Positions 15,391 to 25,591 of a DNA stretch of 64,000 bases are shown here, in pieces. Position 1 is the stretch's first letter, and each line of letters opens with the position of its first letter. The DNA comes from Beverwykella pulmonaria. Taxonomy: Eukaryota; Ascomycota; Dothideomycetes; Pleosporales; Melanommataceae. The position numbers and the translations under genes were made by a program. The stretch lies in NCBI GenBank assembly GCA_001599595.1, contig BCHH01000019.1, positions 436,411 through 500,410 of the forward strand, given 5' to 3'. Under the pieces are notes generated by a model. The model worked only from the letters and a program-made list of their open reading frames with translations. It was not told the DNA's origin and searched no databases.

Positions 15391-15543
15391 TCCGGAGATG
15401 GGCCTGGAGTTGGCCTGATCGCAGTCATAGCTAGAAAATTAGGAAAGGAAGTTGTGAGACTTCCTGGTGGTCATGTTAGATTTATTGCAGTGCTGGAGGA
15501 TTTCTCGCAAAGGTTGACAGAGGTTCTACAGGAAGCGTTGTGA
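15391..15543 (+). pseudogene. C-terminal fragment of an alpha/beta hydrolase
   Basis: The last 50 codons of a plus-strand frame read GPGVGLIAVIARKLGKEVV, then LPGGHVRFIAVLEDFSQRL, then TEVLQEAL and TGA. This matches the tail of bacterial and fungal alpha/beta hydrolases, where the catalytic His sits in an LPGGH motif followed by a helix ending the protein. No nucleophile elbow or upstream domain is seen, so it seems an isolated relic. Identification rests on a short motif. Confidence 0.45.
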
Positions 15544-16000
15544 GATAAATTAATGTGATGCTGATAGTCAATTATAACATGTCAGCTTCAGTCTTTGCTA
15601 CAGTGGTTGAAAGATTATTGCTTAAAGTATATCACATGTTTCGTCATAGTCGTAACCGTGTGGTTCTTGCGCAGGAGCACGCCGTAGTGTAAGTCTTATG
15701 CTTGTAGGCGATCTAGTCACAAAAGCTACGGATGATGCACCAATCGTGACACCATGTTTATTCCGATAGTTCCTTTCTTAAGAACATTGAGAGAAGAACG
15801 CGAAATGGAAGTACTGGTATAATGGAAGCTCCTGAAATCCAACTCTATTATTCTTTTCCACTGCTTAGCCATCTTTCCGCTCATGGAGTGTGAATCCTCT
15901 AGATACAAATATGTACCAGAGAACTCGACAATCTTCCTCGGCCTGTCCCCGGTGGAAGAACACATTTTGACCGGCTCTCTAGATATAAGCCTCAAGGAGG
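15544..16000. other. Intergenic, 3' side of the GT32 gene
   Basis: Space between the converging hydrolase fragment and the GT32 gene. A minus frame at 15995-15726 is open but has no family features and probably is 3' untranslated sequence. Confidence 0.4.
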
Positions 16001-17277
16001 CTATTGCTTTGGCTTGCTAGCAAGGCGTTTGTCTTGCTCTTCTTTGGGAAGTGTGTCCCACTCGGCCACGTTTTTGTCCTTGTATTGTTAGCGATGACCA
16101 CCGTCGATGCGACAGAAAGAAGTAGAACGAGACTCACCCATTGAGCCACACAATCTGGCTTCCAATTGCAGTTCTCCACCTCGTCGTACATGGGATGCTT
16201 ATGCCGTGGATGGAGAGTTGGCCACCCCGAAGCATGATAGTGGTGCTTGACAAGCGCTCCTCGCGAATCGTGGTTGCCCGAGTCTGAATGGCCCTGCCCT
16301 GCAGCAAAGGCCTCTACATCGAGAACCAGTATGCCACTGACAAGTCTTGACTCTGCCAGATCATGGAACATGTCCCAGGTCACCGTTTCTCCGTGGTTTT
16401 GCGCCGTCATCTGTTCAAGAACGGCCTGGGTAAAGGCTGAAGGGCCTGTCCCGCTAATAACCTCGTTGAAATCCAGCTGGAGTTGCGATATAGGGACGCC
16501 CTTCTCTCTTGAGAGGTCATGAAGCCATGATTGGATATTCTCAATCAGACGCATCATGACGGGGAGCTGTGGCTTGGCCGCGAATGTCCATTGGCAAAAA
16601 GACGCACACTTGGATCCTAGAATCGGATGATTCAAGAAAGCGGGCTCGTCAATCTCTACGCCAATGATCATATCGACATCATGCTCATTGTACCGTTCAG
16701 GAATGAACTTGTTGATGGGCCGGAGACATTCCACATCAATATCGGCATACACACCACCCTCAGCGTACATGATGAGATAGCGGAGGAGGTCCGCCTTGAT
16801 GATGGTGATGTTGATCTCCTGGTAGAGACGGATAATGTCTGGTCGATTGAATCCATGGGCGCCGTAGTGCCACTCGACGTATTGGATGGCATTGTCGTCC
16901 GTCAGGACTTCGTACCTATACCTCGGGTTCTTTGCTGGCCAAGTCTTCGCCGCATCGGAATCCCGCTGCTCGAAGGCGAGCGGGCCAGTCTTCCACGTCT
17001 GCCAGATCTTTCTCGGGATGAGAGTGGTGGACTGCTGCAGAGGCTTTTGGTATTTCAGCTCCCGCTTGTACTTGTGTGCAGCTCGAATAGGAGCAGTGAA
17101 GAAGTACGAGTTGGCAAAGAACAGAAACAAGAAGACGAGGACGATGTATGCTGGTAATACTCTTCGGACTTGGGTAGTGAATCGGCTCCGAAAATGCGAG
17201 GCAATTGGGGAGTGGGGGGGCATCTTGGTGTCGAGGTAAAGTTTCAGAGGAGAGGGTCTAGATGATCGAGGGTGCAT
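16001..17277 (-). CDS. GT32 glycosyltransferase (OCH1-like)
   Basis: Type II Golgi membrane glycosyltransferase of family GT32, related to initiation-specific alpha-1,6-mannosyltransferase OCH1; it should transfer a sugar from a nucleotide donor. Exon 1 is 17277-16138, the intron 16137-16079 (GTGAGT..AAG, 59 bases) and exon 2 16078-16001, giving 405 residues from the first ATG or 387 from the in-frame ATG at 17223 (better context, AAGATGCCC). A signal anchor (VLPAYIVLVFLFLFFANSYF) is followed by IPRKIWQTWKTG, then KADLLRYLIMYAEGGVYADI with the DxD metal-binding motif at 16743-16735 (D179, D181 from the first ATG), and a conserved tail ending NWKPDCVAQWDKNVAEW. It is divergent from the acyltransferase gene, about 740 bases away, hinting at shared control. 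The exact acceptor is unknown. Confidence 0.88.
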
Positions 17278-18012
17278 GCTGAGGTTATCACGGAAATGCA
17301 GCAGCCACGCTTTGTGACAATCTGCCGGAAGCGATAATGAGCATTTTCATCAGAGCTCCCTGGCCCAAGAGCTCGTGTCCCCACGATTTCGGAGCCGCGG
17401 CGGTGTCCAAGCTCGTGAAGGGATTCTCGCTCGGTACGTACCCTTTGGGCAGGTCAAAAACTGAGAGCCCTGGCAAGGAAAGTTATTGAAGACTTGCATG
17501 TGCGTTGGATATCCTGGCGACCATGTCGGCGGAATGGGCAAAGTAGGATAGCCAAGCCTAAGCGAAAGCTTATTCGGGTACCTGCCTGCAACTGCAGCGG
17601 ACACTTGGGTGTATTTGTCCATGTCCCCCTGTCACCCCGGTCAACAACCCCTTGTATGGCGGGGAAGAGTAGCGTATCCCCGCACTTGCAGTTCAACGCG
17701 TGCAGATCTGAAAACATCCAAGCCAAAGCGGGAAAGACTCCCGTTGCAGCTCCTCGGTCTCACGAGCGTGCCTCGCGTGAATGCTGGCTCGGCCAAACGT
17801 GAATGCCAGATCAACCAAGATGTGCAAAGGCCTACCACATCTGCCTGCAGGTGCTGTGCAGCGTTCGGACAGAGCATGTGCGAGGGACCACGGCCTACAA
17901 CCTTTTCTTCGTCTGCAGTTGCGTTTCCTATTCTTCGAACGCACTTCCGTCTCCTTCTCTTCGTACGCACCAGCAGCCTCTCAGAAGCTTTGCCTCTCAA
18001 TATCTTCACGCC
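17278..18012. promoter_or_regulatory. Divergent intergenic region, GT32 / acyltransferase
   Basis: 735 bases lie between the two head-to-head starts. Several open frames run through it, but none has family features; the plus frame that enters the acyltransferase is open upstream to 17803. Both promoters must lie here. No clear TATA element was found. Confidence 0.5.
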
Positions 18013-19545
18013 ATGCCGGCCAAATTCGACGGGCTGTTGGACCACCCCTGCATGGAGGACGTCAGCTTGAAACCCGCAGTCTGGAAGCCCGTGAGAGCTT
18101 CAAGGTGGAGTCTCGATCTTGTTCGGCCGGAATTCCTGAATCTACGACCCGGCAGTCCAAAGAAACCCATTCGAAAAACAGCGTGGCTAGACGGCCTGCG
18201 AGGATTTGCAGCCTTCATGGTGTATATCCACCACAACCAGCTGTGGGCTCATGGCCTCAATGGCAATCTGATATACGAAAATGCATTTGGCTACGAAGGC
18301 AGGCATTACTTTGCTGCCCTTCCCTTTGTGCGCCACCTCTTTTCCGGTGGTCACTTTGCGGTAGCCATATTCTTCGTCATTTCTGGATACGTCCTTTCCA
18401 TCAAGTCCCTGAGCCTAATTCAGAAAGGCCAGTTTCAGAACGCAGCGGACAGTGTTGGCTCGGCGCTCTTCCGTCGCTGGCTCCGGCTCTACATTCCCGT
18501 AATCGCAATTACCTTTTTATGGGTATCCCAACGGCACTGGACCAAAATCTGGGTGGACACCAGCGACCTCAAGAGCACTTATCGCGAAGAAGTCAAGACA
18601 TGGTACTACGCATTCAAGAACTACAGCTTTGTCTTCTTGACTGGCAATATGTACGAATTTGCGATGCAGTATCACCCTCACTCATGGTCCATTCCCATCG
18701 AGTTCAAAGGTAGCACCCCTCCCTCCTTCTAGAAGTCTACAAGAGTGATTGGCTCACTGTGCAAAGGCTCCATTATCGTCTATACCGCGCTCTCCGCCTT
18801 CTCTAGGTGCACGAGGAACGCTCGGTTGTGGTGCGAAGCGGGCTTGATCGTCTACTTCCTTTACATCGTCGACGGTTGGTACGGAGCGCTATTCATGTCC
18901 GGCATGCTGCTTTGCGACCTCGATCTGCTTGCCCTCGATGACCAGCTTCCACGCGTTTTCTCGGTGTTGGAAAATTTTAAGGAGCTCATCTTCTTCCATC
19001 TGTTCATCGCCGCCCTCTATCTTGGCGGTGTACCGTCGTTTGAACCGCCCGAGCATGACTACCTTCTGTCTAAGTCGCCGGGGTGGATATGGCTTTCACG
19101 CCTCAAACCACAGGCGGCTTTTGACGCCAAATGGTTCTATCTCTTCTGGGCGGCATTCCTCCTTGTTGCATCGATACCGCGCTTGCCGTGGCTGAAGCAA
19201 TTCTTCGAAACACGCTTCTGTCAGTACCTCGCGCGCATCTCTTTCGCTCTATACTTGATGCATGGGCCGGTGCTGTGGTTGCTAGGAGACCGCATCTACG
19301 CCGCCGTGGGATTTTCAAGAGAAGCACACAAGGAGCACATCCCTCAGTGGATCGACGCGTTCCCTATATCCAAGAAAGGGCCGATGGGATTGGAACTGGC
19401 TTTTTGGGCTCCACAGCTTGTGCTTCTTGCAGTCACACTTTACGCGGCGGAAATGGCGACAAAGCTGTTCGATGAGCCCAGCGTCAAGTTCTCGAACTGG
19501 CTCTACAAAAAGACGCTCGCACAGCAGCCGTCACGGAATGCATAA
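18013..19545 (+). CDS. Acyltransferase 3 family membrane protein
   Basis: Integral membrane O-acyltransferase of the Acyl_transf_3 (OafA/NolL-like) family, which transfers acyl groups to sugars or other small acceptors. Exon 1 is 18013-18709, the intron 18710-18766 (GTAGCA..AAAG, 57 bases) and exon 2 18767-19545, 491 residues. Family features: a start of the domain at TAWLDGLRGFAAFMVYIHHN with the conserved His after the first membrane helix, GGHFAVAIFFVISGYVLS, the basic RRWLRLYIPV, and a late LARISFALYLMHGPV. About ten hydrophobic segments are present. The start was set at 18013 because the family's usual N-terminal tail begins there; in-frame ATGs exist at 17803 and 18052. It lies between a GT32 and a GT8 gene, so a carbohydrate acceptor is a reasonable guess. 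Confidence 0.85.
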
Positions 19546-20098
19546 TTTACCCAGACGGATAAGGAAATTCCAACACGCAGGTAAGACGATGGCTTACCAG
19601 CATGGGTCTTGAGCAAGATGATGATCGTCATCGTAATCATAATGGAGCGTTTACTGCACTACGTCACATCACTTCGCATCCTTGCCATCTGCAGTGTGAA
19701 ATATTACCCTTTAAGGGCAGGCCAACTCGGACCGCCCACCGCAGCCAATTGGCAGATGCTTACCAACACGCCAACGCACCCTGCCAAAGCTTAAATGTGG
19801 CGTATAATTAGCAAGGATGCGCACTGGCGGCTAGATGCTCCAGTGACGTGCTCGGCTTCACATGTCCATCTACACAGACCTCGGATTCTGTGCAACGTGC
19901 CTGAAATGGTGTTGCCTCCGATGGCTGATCTCTTGCTATGGGGGACCCCTAGACCCTTCGGCGGGGTAGCCGGAGGCACGTGCGCACTTGAACACCCGGG
20001 GACCTGGGGTACGCCTATCTACACTGGAATCTTGCAAGATTCCTTGCGTAGTCTTCACGCTGAGCGTGTGATATCACCCACTCTGCTATTTTGCGGCC
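19546..20098. other. Intergenic, upstream of the GT8 gene
   Basis: No supported gene. It probably holds the terminator of the acyltransferase gene and the promoter of the GT8 gene. Confidence 0.5.
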
Positions 20099-21340
20099 AT
20101 GAGACGACTTCGCGGTGTCGTAGCAGCAACTCTTCTGCTCATTGGAACGCTTTTCTTCTTTGCGCAGCATCAGTCCGTATTGCCAGCTATTCATCGGTTC
20201 GAGCAGAGACCGACGAGTCTAGATGTTGGAGAGCCCTTCAACCATCTGCCACAGGAATCATCTTCTCAGCATGTACCATCATCAGGAACCCTTCTGCCAG
20301 CAAGCGATCCGCCAGCAAGCCTCGAGCTGCTCCCATCAGGCAATCCCCAACCCTCGTTGGAGCCTAACATGAATTCCCCAGTTTTCGAGACCGAATATCC
20401 CTTCCAAGAAGACCTTGAGCTGGACCTGCCCATGGAGACATTGAGGCAATTTGCCGCCAACAAACCGCACAACTATGAGCCCATGGAACCCAAAACAAAC
20501 GCTTACGCGACCTTCATGGCAACCCGAAACCCTTCCCTGAAGGACCCTTATTTCATGGCAATTCACTCGCTCATCTATCGAGTTCTATGGTCTCCGCGGT
20601 CGCGCACGGAAAGGTATCCTTTCATAGTTTTCGTAGCCGAATTCGTCACTGTCGAGCAGCGTCAACTTCTCGCTGGAGCTGGAGCCTTGGTTCGAGAACT
20701 CGCGCCTCTGGAATGGAACCCAAATGTTGAAGGCGTGCAGCATCGCTGGAAGGATCTCTTTGCCAAGCTCAACATGTGGAACCAAACCGACTTTTCACGC
20801 ATCCTCTTCCTAGATGCTGATGCTTTCCCTGTCGCCAATGTCGACTCAGTCTTCGACATTTCGCCCATCCAGAACTGTATCGACTCGAATCTTCAACCAG
20901 AAGATTCCCTCGCAGATGGTACACAGGTCTGCGAACCCTACGTCTTCGCCGGCGTCCCGCAGGATCCATTCAACGAGACAGACATTAACATAAATGTCGG
21001 GAGTATGGTTTTTGCCCCATCTGAAAGGATGCATCAGCGCCTATTGCAAAACTATGTCAAGACTGGCTATTACAACTGTCTCATGGCTGAGCAAGCTTTT
21101 CTTAACTGGCAGTTTAACGTGAACGGGGCATTCCCGGCTACACGGCTGGAAAGGGAATACGGCGGTTTCTTCCCAGCAGATGATGAAGAAGGGAAGCTGA
21201 AGATCGTACACGAAAAGCTCTGGTCGGAGGATAGGAGCTGGTTGAAGCAGGAATGGCTCACGCAGTGGCAAGAAATGCTCTCATTCTATGCTAGTCCAGA
21301 CTTTTTGGAGCAAAGGCAGAGAGACGGCGTTATTCTTTAA
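20099..21340 (+). CDS. GT8 family glycosyltransferase
   Basis: Single-exon gene of 413 residues for a type II membrane glycosyltransferase of the GT8 (glycogenin / N-acetylglucosaminyltransferase-like) class. A short basic N-terminus and one hydrophobic anchor (LRGVVAATLLLIGTLFFFAQ) lead into a Pro/Ser-rich stem. The catalytic domain starts near ATFMATRNPSLKDPYFMAI. The DxD motif is in SRILFLDADAFPVANVD (D239, D241). Downstream, INVGSMVFAPSERM and the acceptor-side EQAFLNWQF are as in the family. The sugar donor cannot be told from sequence. Together with the GT32 and acyltransferase genes it forms a group of three carbohydrate-related membrane proteins in 5.3 kb. Confidence 0.85.
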   Translation: MRRLRGVVAATLLLIGTLFFFAQHQSVLPAIHRFEQRPTSLDVGEPFNHLPQESSSQHVPSSGTLLPASDPPASLELLPSGNPQPSLEPNMNSPVFETEYPFQEDLELDLPMETLRQFAANKPHNYEPMEPKTNAYATFMATRNPSLKDPYFMAIHSLIYRVLWSPRSRTERYPFIVFVAEFVTVEQRQLLAGAGALVRELAPLEWNPNVEGVQHRWKDLFAKLNMWNQTDFSRILFLDADAFPVANVDSVFDISPIQNCIDSNLQPEDSLADGTQVCEPYVFAGVPQDPFNETDININVGSMVFAPSERMHQRLLQNYVKTGYYNCLMAEQAFLNWQFNVNGAFPATRLEREYGGFFPADDEEGKLKIVHEKLWSEDRSWLKQEWLTQWQEMLSFYASPDFLEQRQRDGVIL

Positions 21341-22090
21341 TAGAGATTTTACAAATACATAATTTCTTTCTTCAGAAAATATTTTGATTCTTTCCGCCAC
21401 ATATCCTTCAAAGGGAGCTTCTGTAATCATAAAAAGACATGTTTGTATAATAGGGCTTTGTGTTGGGGCGGATTCAAAGCCTGTGGCTTCCTCAATTATA
21501 GCTTGATTCGTCCTGTTTAAAGTGGAAAGACTAGAAATTAGACAAAGGACAATACGTAATTTGAATCTCTAGGTTATTCTTCAAGCTATAAGACAGCGGT
21601 ACTAGCGATATAACTAGAGCTTGCCTAAAGTAACTGTACAAAACATAGCACAAGCGTCGCATATGTTCTAATACTATTCTTTTGGTAGAAATCGCAGCAG
21701 ACTGTCATGGAGGTACTGCTCTTTACTTACATCCGAAACAATGAGATCATCATACAAGTCTAGGTATCATGCCTTACCATTTGTACACTTAGCATAGGCC
21801 CTGTGCCCTATTCCTATCCAAGATACCACAAGTTATTCTAACCATCGAGTTGAAATTATCATATATCCAGGAGACGCTATCCCCGTCCAATAATTATTTC
21901 TAGCTTTATCATGTCTCTTCGTCGCGATGTGTCCTCGTTGTCATCTTCCGCCTCGATGAATTTCTAGTCAAGCTCCAATATCTCAGCTTCATCCTCACCG
22001 TCGGTCTCTTGCTCACGCTGATTCTTTCATCACTGTTCCATGTTATAGCCCTCACCCACTTAGCGTTGCTATCTGCACCCTTAGAGGCAA
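21341..22090. other. AT-rich intergenic region
   Basis: AT-rich with no supported gene. Composition differs from the GC-richer genes on both sides, as expected for old mutated repeat DNA. Confidence 0.4.
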
Positions 22091-22267
22091 TACAGTCAAC
22101 TCCCAGTTATACGATACAATTTTGGCAGGTAATTTTGATCGGATATCTGAATTATCGGGCTATTGAGACCGTTAATCTTTGGTTTTAAGCAATTTTGGCT
22201 AGGACGCGCGAACGGTTAAGTGAAAATATCGGCCAATCGGAGATCGCATAAACGGGAGTCGACTGTA
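22091..22267. mobile_element. 177-base MITE, Tc1/pogo-type ends
   Basis: The left end reads TACAGTCAACTCCCAGTTAT and the right end, read on the minus strand, TACAGTCGACTCCCGTTTAT. Over the first 25 bases 21 match, and both ends begin with TA then CAGTC. TA on each side is the target of Tc1/mariner/pogo elements. The interior is too short to encode anything, so this is a non-autonomous miniature inverted-repeat element. Three of the four differences between ends are G/A transitions, consistent with RIP or simple decay. No further copy was noticed in the window. Confidence 0.75.
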
Positions 22268-23084
22268 GTAGCAACCGTAATGCACTTCCTGCTTTCGTTG
22301 ACAATCGAATCTTCGTCCTCGTGTTTAACAAAACCATCCTTTCCGCGCTCATGAAGGTCTTTGCTAGGAATACTGTCCACGAGCTGACTGCATATATTTG
22401 CGTATTACGACTCCATCAACACCTACTTCGGCCTGCTGCTGTACCGGCCGAATAATCTAATGGCTATACGAATGAGCCCATCCAGCACAATGCTTAGTTG
22501 TTGAACTTGGCAATGAATGGCGGTACTACCTACGATGCTCGGATAAGGAACCGTTCATTGTCGAAAATGAATTGAAATGTATTGAAATCAAACGGAATAA
22601 GATCTGGTAAGCCTGGCGCCGCCTTCTCTCTGTCCAGAGTCTAGACAAAATGATGAAAGCACCAAGAGCGAGGAGTCCTGCAATACTTGTAACGATCAGC
22701 GACGTTGACTCCATAGTCGACGATGGGACGACGGAGATACTGTAGGCAGCACGAAGAGGTAGTAGTACGACTGCCGATAAATTTTTAGAATGCCTGCATC
22801 ATCAACATTTTGATAAGGTCAAGGCGAAAAAAGCTAACAACAATGATCAGAGGCTCAGTACTTCGCCTCACGTCCGAACCCCAAATGAGCTAGCGCTGAC
22901 GGTCGGTGAACGTTCCTCCCGTGATCTGTGATTACACAGCCCACGAAACCTATGCCCAACACGGCTCCACTAGACTTATATAACTACGTCAACGCTCTTG
23001 CTTAGACGACTCGAGCAAATCTTTCCCCACAGACGTTTCTCGTGTTTAGTGTTACATACCTGGTTCAATCCCAGCTGTGCTGCA
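22268..23084. other. Intergenic region with a small minus-strand membrane peptide frame
   Basis: A minus frame from 22714 to 22526 (62 codons) begins with MESTSLIVTSIAGLLALGAF, a credible membrane anchor followed by basic residues, then ends. It may be a decayed start of a membrane-anchored enzyme or chance. Otherwise nothing is recognised; 22900-23084 should hold the promoter of the methyltransferase. Confidence 0.35.
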
Positions 23085-23982
23085 ATGACCCAAGCCACTC
23101 TTATCCAGACGCCGGACTACCCTGCCGCGCAAGCAATACACCATGAGCTGCGAAACGCTGAGAACAGCGCTGTGTTTGTGCTGGCCAAACTACAGGCGAT
23201 GAAAGAGAACAATCCGAACCTGGCTCTCTTGGATGTCGGTGCCGGCTCCGGGACTATCTCTGCGTCCTTTGCCAAAGCCCTCCCCAGCGGCCAAGTCACT
23301 GCCGTCGACCTCAATCCAAATATCCTACCACGTGCAAGGGCTGTTGCAGAAATGGCCGGCCTCAAGAACATCAACTTCCAGCAGGGCGACGTCAAGAAAC
23401 TACCCTTTGCCGACGGCACCTTCGACATCACCTTCTGCCACCAGATGTTGACTCACATGAGCGCGCCGGAAGATGCGTTGCGTGAGATGCTCAGAGTAAC
23501 AAAACCAGGAGGTATCGTAGCAGCGCGTGAAGGCGACTTTGAGACCGAGGCCATATGGCCTGAGCTACCAGGTCTCCTCAAATTTCACAAGCTCGCTGCC
23601 GCAATGATGAGCGCCGCCGGAGGGACGTCAACTGCAGGTCGCCAGCTACTTTCATGGGCACTCAAGGCTGGTGGTGAACGGAACCAGATCGAAGTCAGCT
23701 TTGGCACTTGGTCATATCACACGCCCAGTGAGAAGAACACTTGGGGTAGGTTTCCATCCTGTACCTGGTTTACCGTGTGACTGTAGTGCTAACAAAATTT
23801 TGTTTGAAGCCCAAGCTTTGATAGATCTAGTGAAAGGAGGGTCTTTACGTGAAAAAGGGGTCAAAGCAGGTTTAACTACAGAGAGTGACCTTGAGGAAAT
23901 GGCCAATGATTGGGAGAAGTGGGCGGGCCAAATTGACTCAAGTGTGGCCATGCTGCATGGAGAAATCATTATTCAGAAGTAA
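23085..23982 (+). CDS. Class I SAM-dependent methyltransferase (UbiE/type 11)
   Basis: Small-molecule methyltransferase of 277 residues, of the family often annotated UbiE/COQ5-like or UMTA in fungi. Exon 1 is 23085-23745, the intron 23746-23809 (GTAGGT, GCTAAC branch, AAG; 64 bases) and exon 2 23810-23982. Motif I (SAM binding) is LLDVGAGSGTISASFAKALP, the acidic strand-2 end is VTAVDLNPNIL, then QGDVKKLPFADGTFDITFCH and the MLRVTKPGGIVAAREGD post-motif. The start at 23085 (GCAATGACC) fits the usual N-terminus, beginning shortly before the helix ahead of motif I; an in-frame ATG at 22998 would add 29 atypical residues. The substrate is unknown; neighbours give no pathway. Confidence 0.88.
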
Positions 23983-25591
23983 TTAGGGGGTATCGGAGCA
24001 GAAACGAAGAGCCATATTGAGATCTCAACTCTAGCAATTTTAGTATAAAAGTACCCTAGTATCAAAGCACTATATTTAACTAAACTAGAGTTCCTTACAA
24101 TTTTTTGTAGGGCGGCTCTTGTACAAAAAGGCTATTGTTAAGCTTGTTAAGCTTCCTTTGCTAAGCGTTAGCTCTTTAATTAAGCTTAAAAGCGTTGTTT
24201 AAGGGACGTTAAATTGGAGTGCGGCTTTGCGTTTGGAAACTTATTCTTAGACAATAGCAGAAATTGGAAGCCAAATCCAATCTTCTTAAGGGAGTTCTGG
24301 GTTAATTAAGATCAGTAGGTCTATAGTTGTGGAGGTCTTGGATAGAGCACAGGTGTTAGATGCTGGCTCGGTTGCCAAAAAGGTGCAAATTAGACGATTG
24401 AGAAATGCTAAGTTTTGCGCCAATTTTGCATACGCTAAATCGACCAATTTTTGCGTTAGATCTACGACTAAATACCCGTTAACTGCGAAAAAGCTGTTGG
24501 TCTGCGAAATGAGAGAGTGGCGGCGAAAACGCGTTTGCCCCTGTGATGGTGGACTCCGGTCAGCAGCCAGCTTGGTCCTCACACGACGTGGGAGGCTCTA
24601 AAATGGGTTAGAAATGATTGATACGAGCCGATTATTCTGAAAAGGATTCAGCACGCCCAGGACAGGAAATTGGCGATAGAGGTGGACGCAACGGCGTCTT
24701 ACTCAGCAATCATAATAGACAAGAATTGCATTCCGCCCCAAGCTTACTGATGACGTGCTCGAATTACGAACGTACTGCCCCGAGGTTCTTGGAAAGCTGA
24801 AGACGTTTCTAGATAATGGCCTGCGAGATGGATCTGATGTACTGAATGCTCCGTATCTAGGCGCACGGCTATGGGGATTGGAAGGGCGTTTTGTACGCTA
24901 TGGTCACATATGGAACTCGATGTGTAGAGAGGCGCATAAATGGTTCGAGTCGGTATCTGATAAATTGGGGCTTCACCTTTTGCAGAGATGTCAGAGGAGC
25001 TTACCACAGGTATGAGATCGCAGGGATCACGTCCCTGGATCAGGCTCGTCTAGACATGGCGAATGCATTGTGACTTTTAAATGAGATGTGACAGCCCGAA
25101 CCTGTATCCATCAAGAGTCGTCTACAGATAGAGGAAAAAAGGTTCCTCGTACGGGCGATCCGGGCAGCATGCTTTGAACCTTGGAATCTTGGAACGCAGA
25201 GAGGCACGTGGTGAATTAACATCTGAATAAAAAAAAGGAAGGCTACGGTGATAGTCACTGAGAAAGGATTCAGCGAATCCTTCCGACCGCTGAGCCTCTG
25301 TAATGAGTTGTCAAGCTAAGAAGGGAACTATGGTGCGATATTGTTGCTGACTAGTTCGCCAGCATCACGACATATGATTGAGTAGATCGTTCAAGATACT
25401 CATCCAGCATGCGTAGCTCAACGCACTGCTTTTCTGCGTCGCAATTGTGAGGAAATAGCGTATATAAAAGCAAAGAGGTAGGTCTCATAGCATGGAAATC
25501 ATATGCTCCTACAACTCTAACTCTTCTCTGAAGTCATTTACCCTCTGTGGCCCACTAGATTAACTTGCTATCTATTTCACCTCCAGTTATT
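23983..25591. other. Intergenic region, AT-rich, unassigned frames
   Basis: AT-rich DNA around 24000-24620 carries a minus frame (24582-24286) with no recognisable family. A plus frame at 24755-25015 has protein-like words (GLRDGSDVLNAPYLGARLWG, WNSMCREAHKWFESVSDKLG) but no known domain; it may be a gene remnant. Sequence 25100-25591 is the probable promoter and leader of the hydrolase gene. Confidence 0.35.
25461..25468 (+). promoter_or_regulatory. TATA box candidate for the S33 hydrolase gene
   Basis: TATATAAA, 124 bases ahead of the ATG at 25592, in a spacing that allows a leader of about 90 bases. Confidence 0.45.

Noticed and set aside
16627..17157. 176-codon plus frame opposite the GT32 gene
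   Set aside because: It is the antisense shadow of the GT32 coding sequence, whose DxD motif and intron are clear.
17781..18713. 310-codon frame overlapping the acyltransferase gene
   Set aside because: Wrong frame; the adjacent frame carries all acyltransferase-3 motifs and joins across the intron.
24286..24582. 98-codon minus frame in AT-rich DNA
   Set aside because: No family features or context; may be repeat debris, too weak to call a gene.
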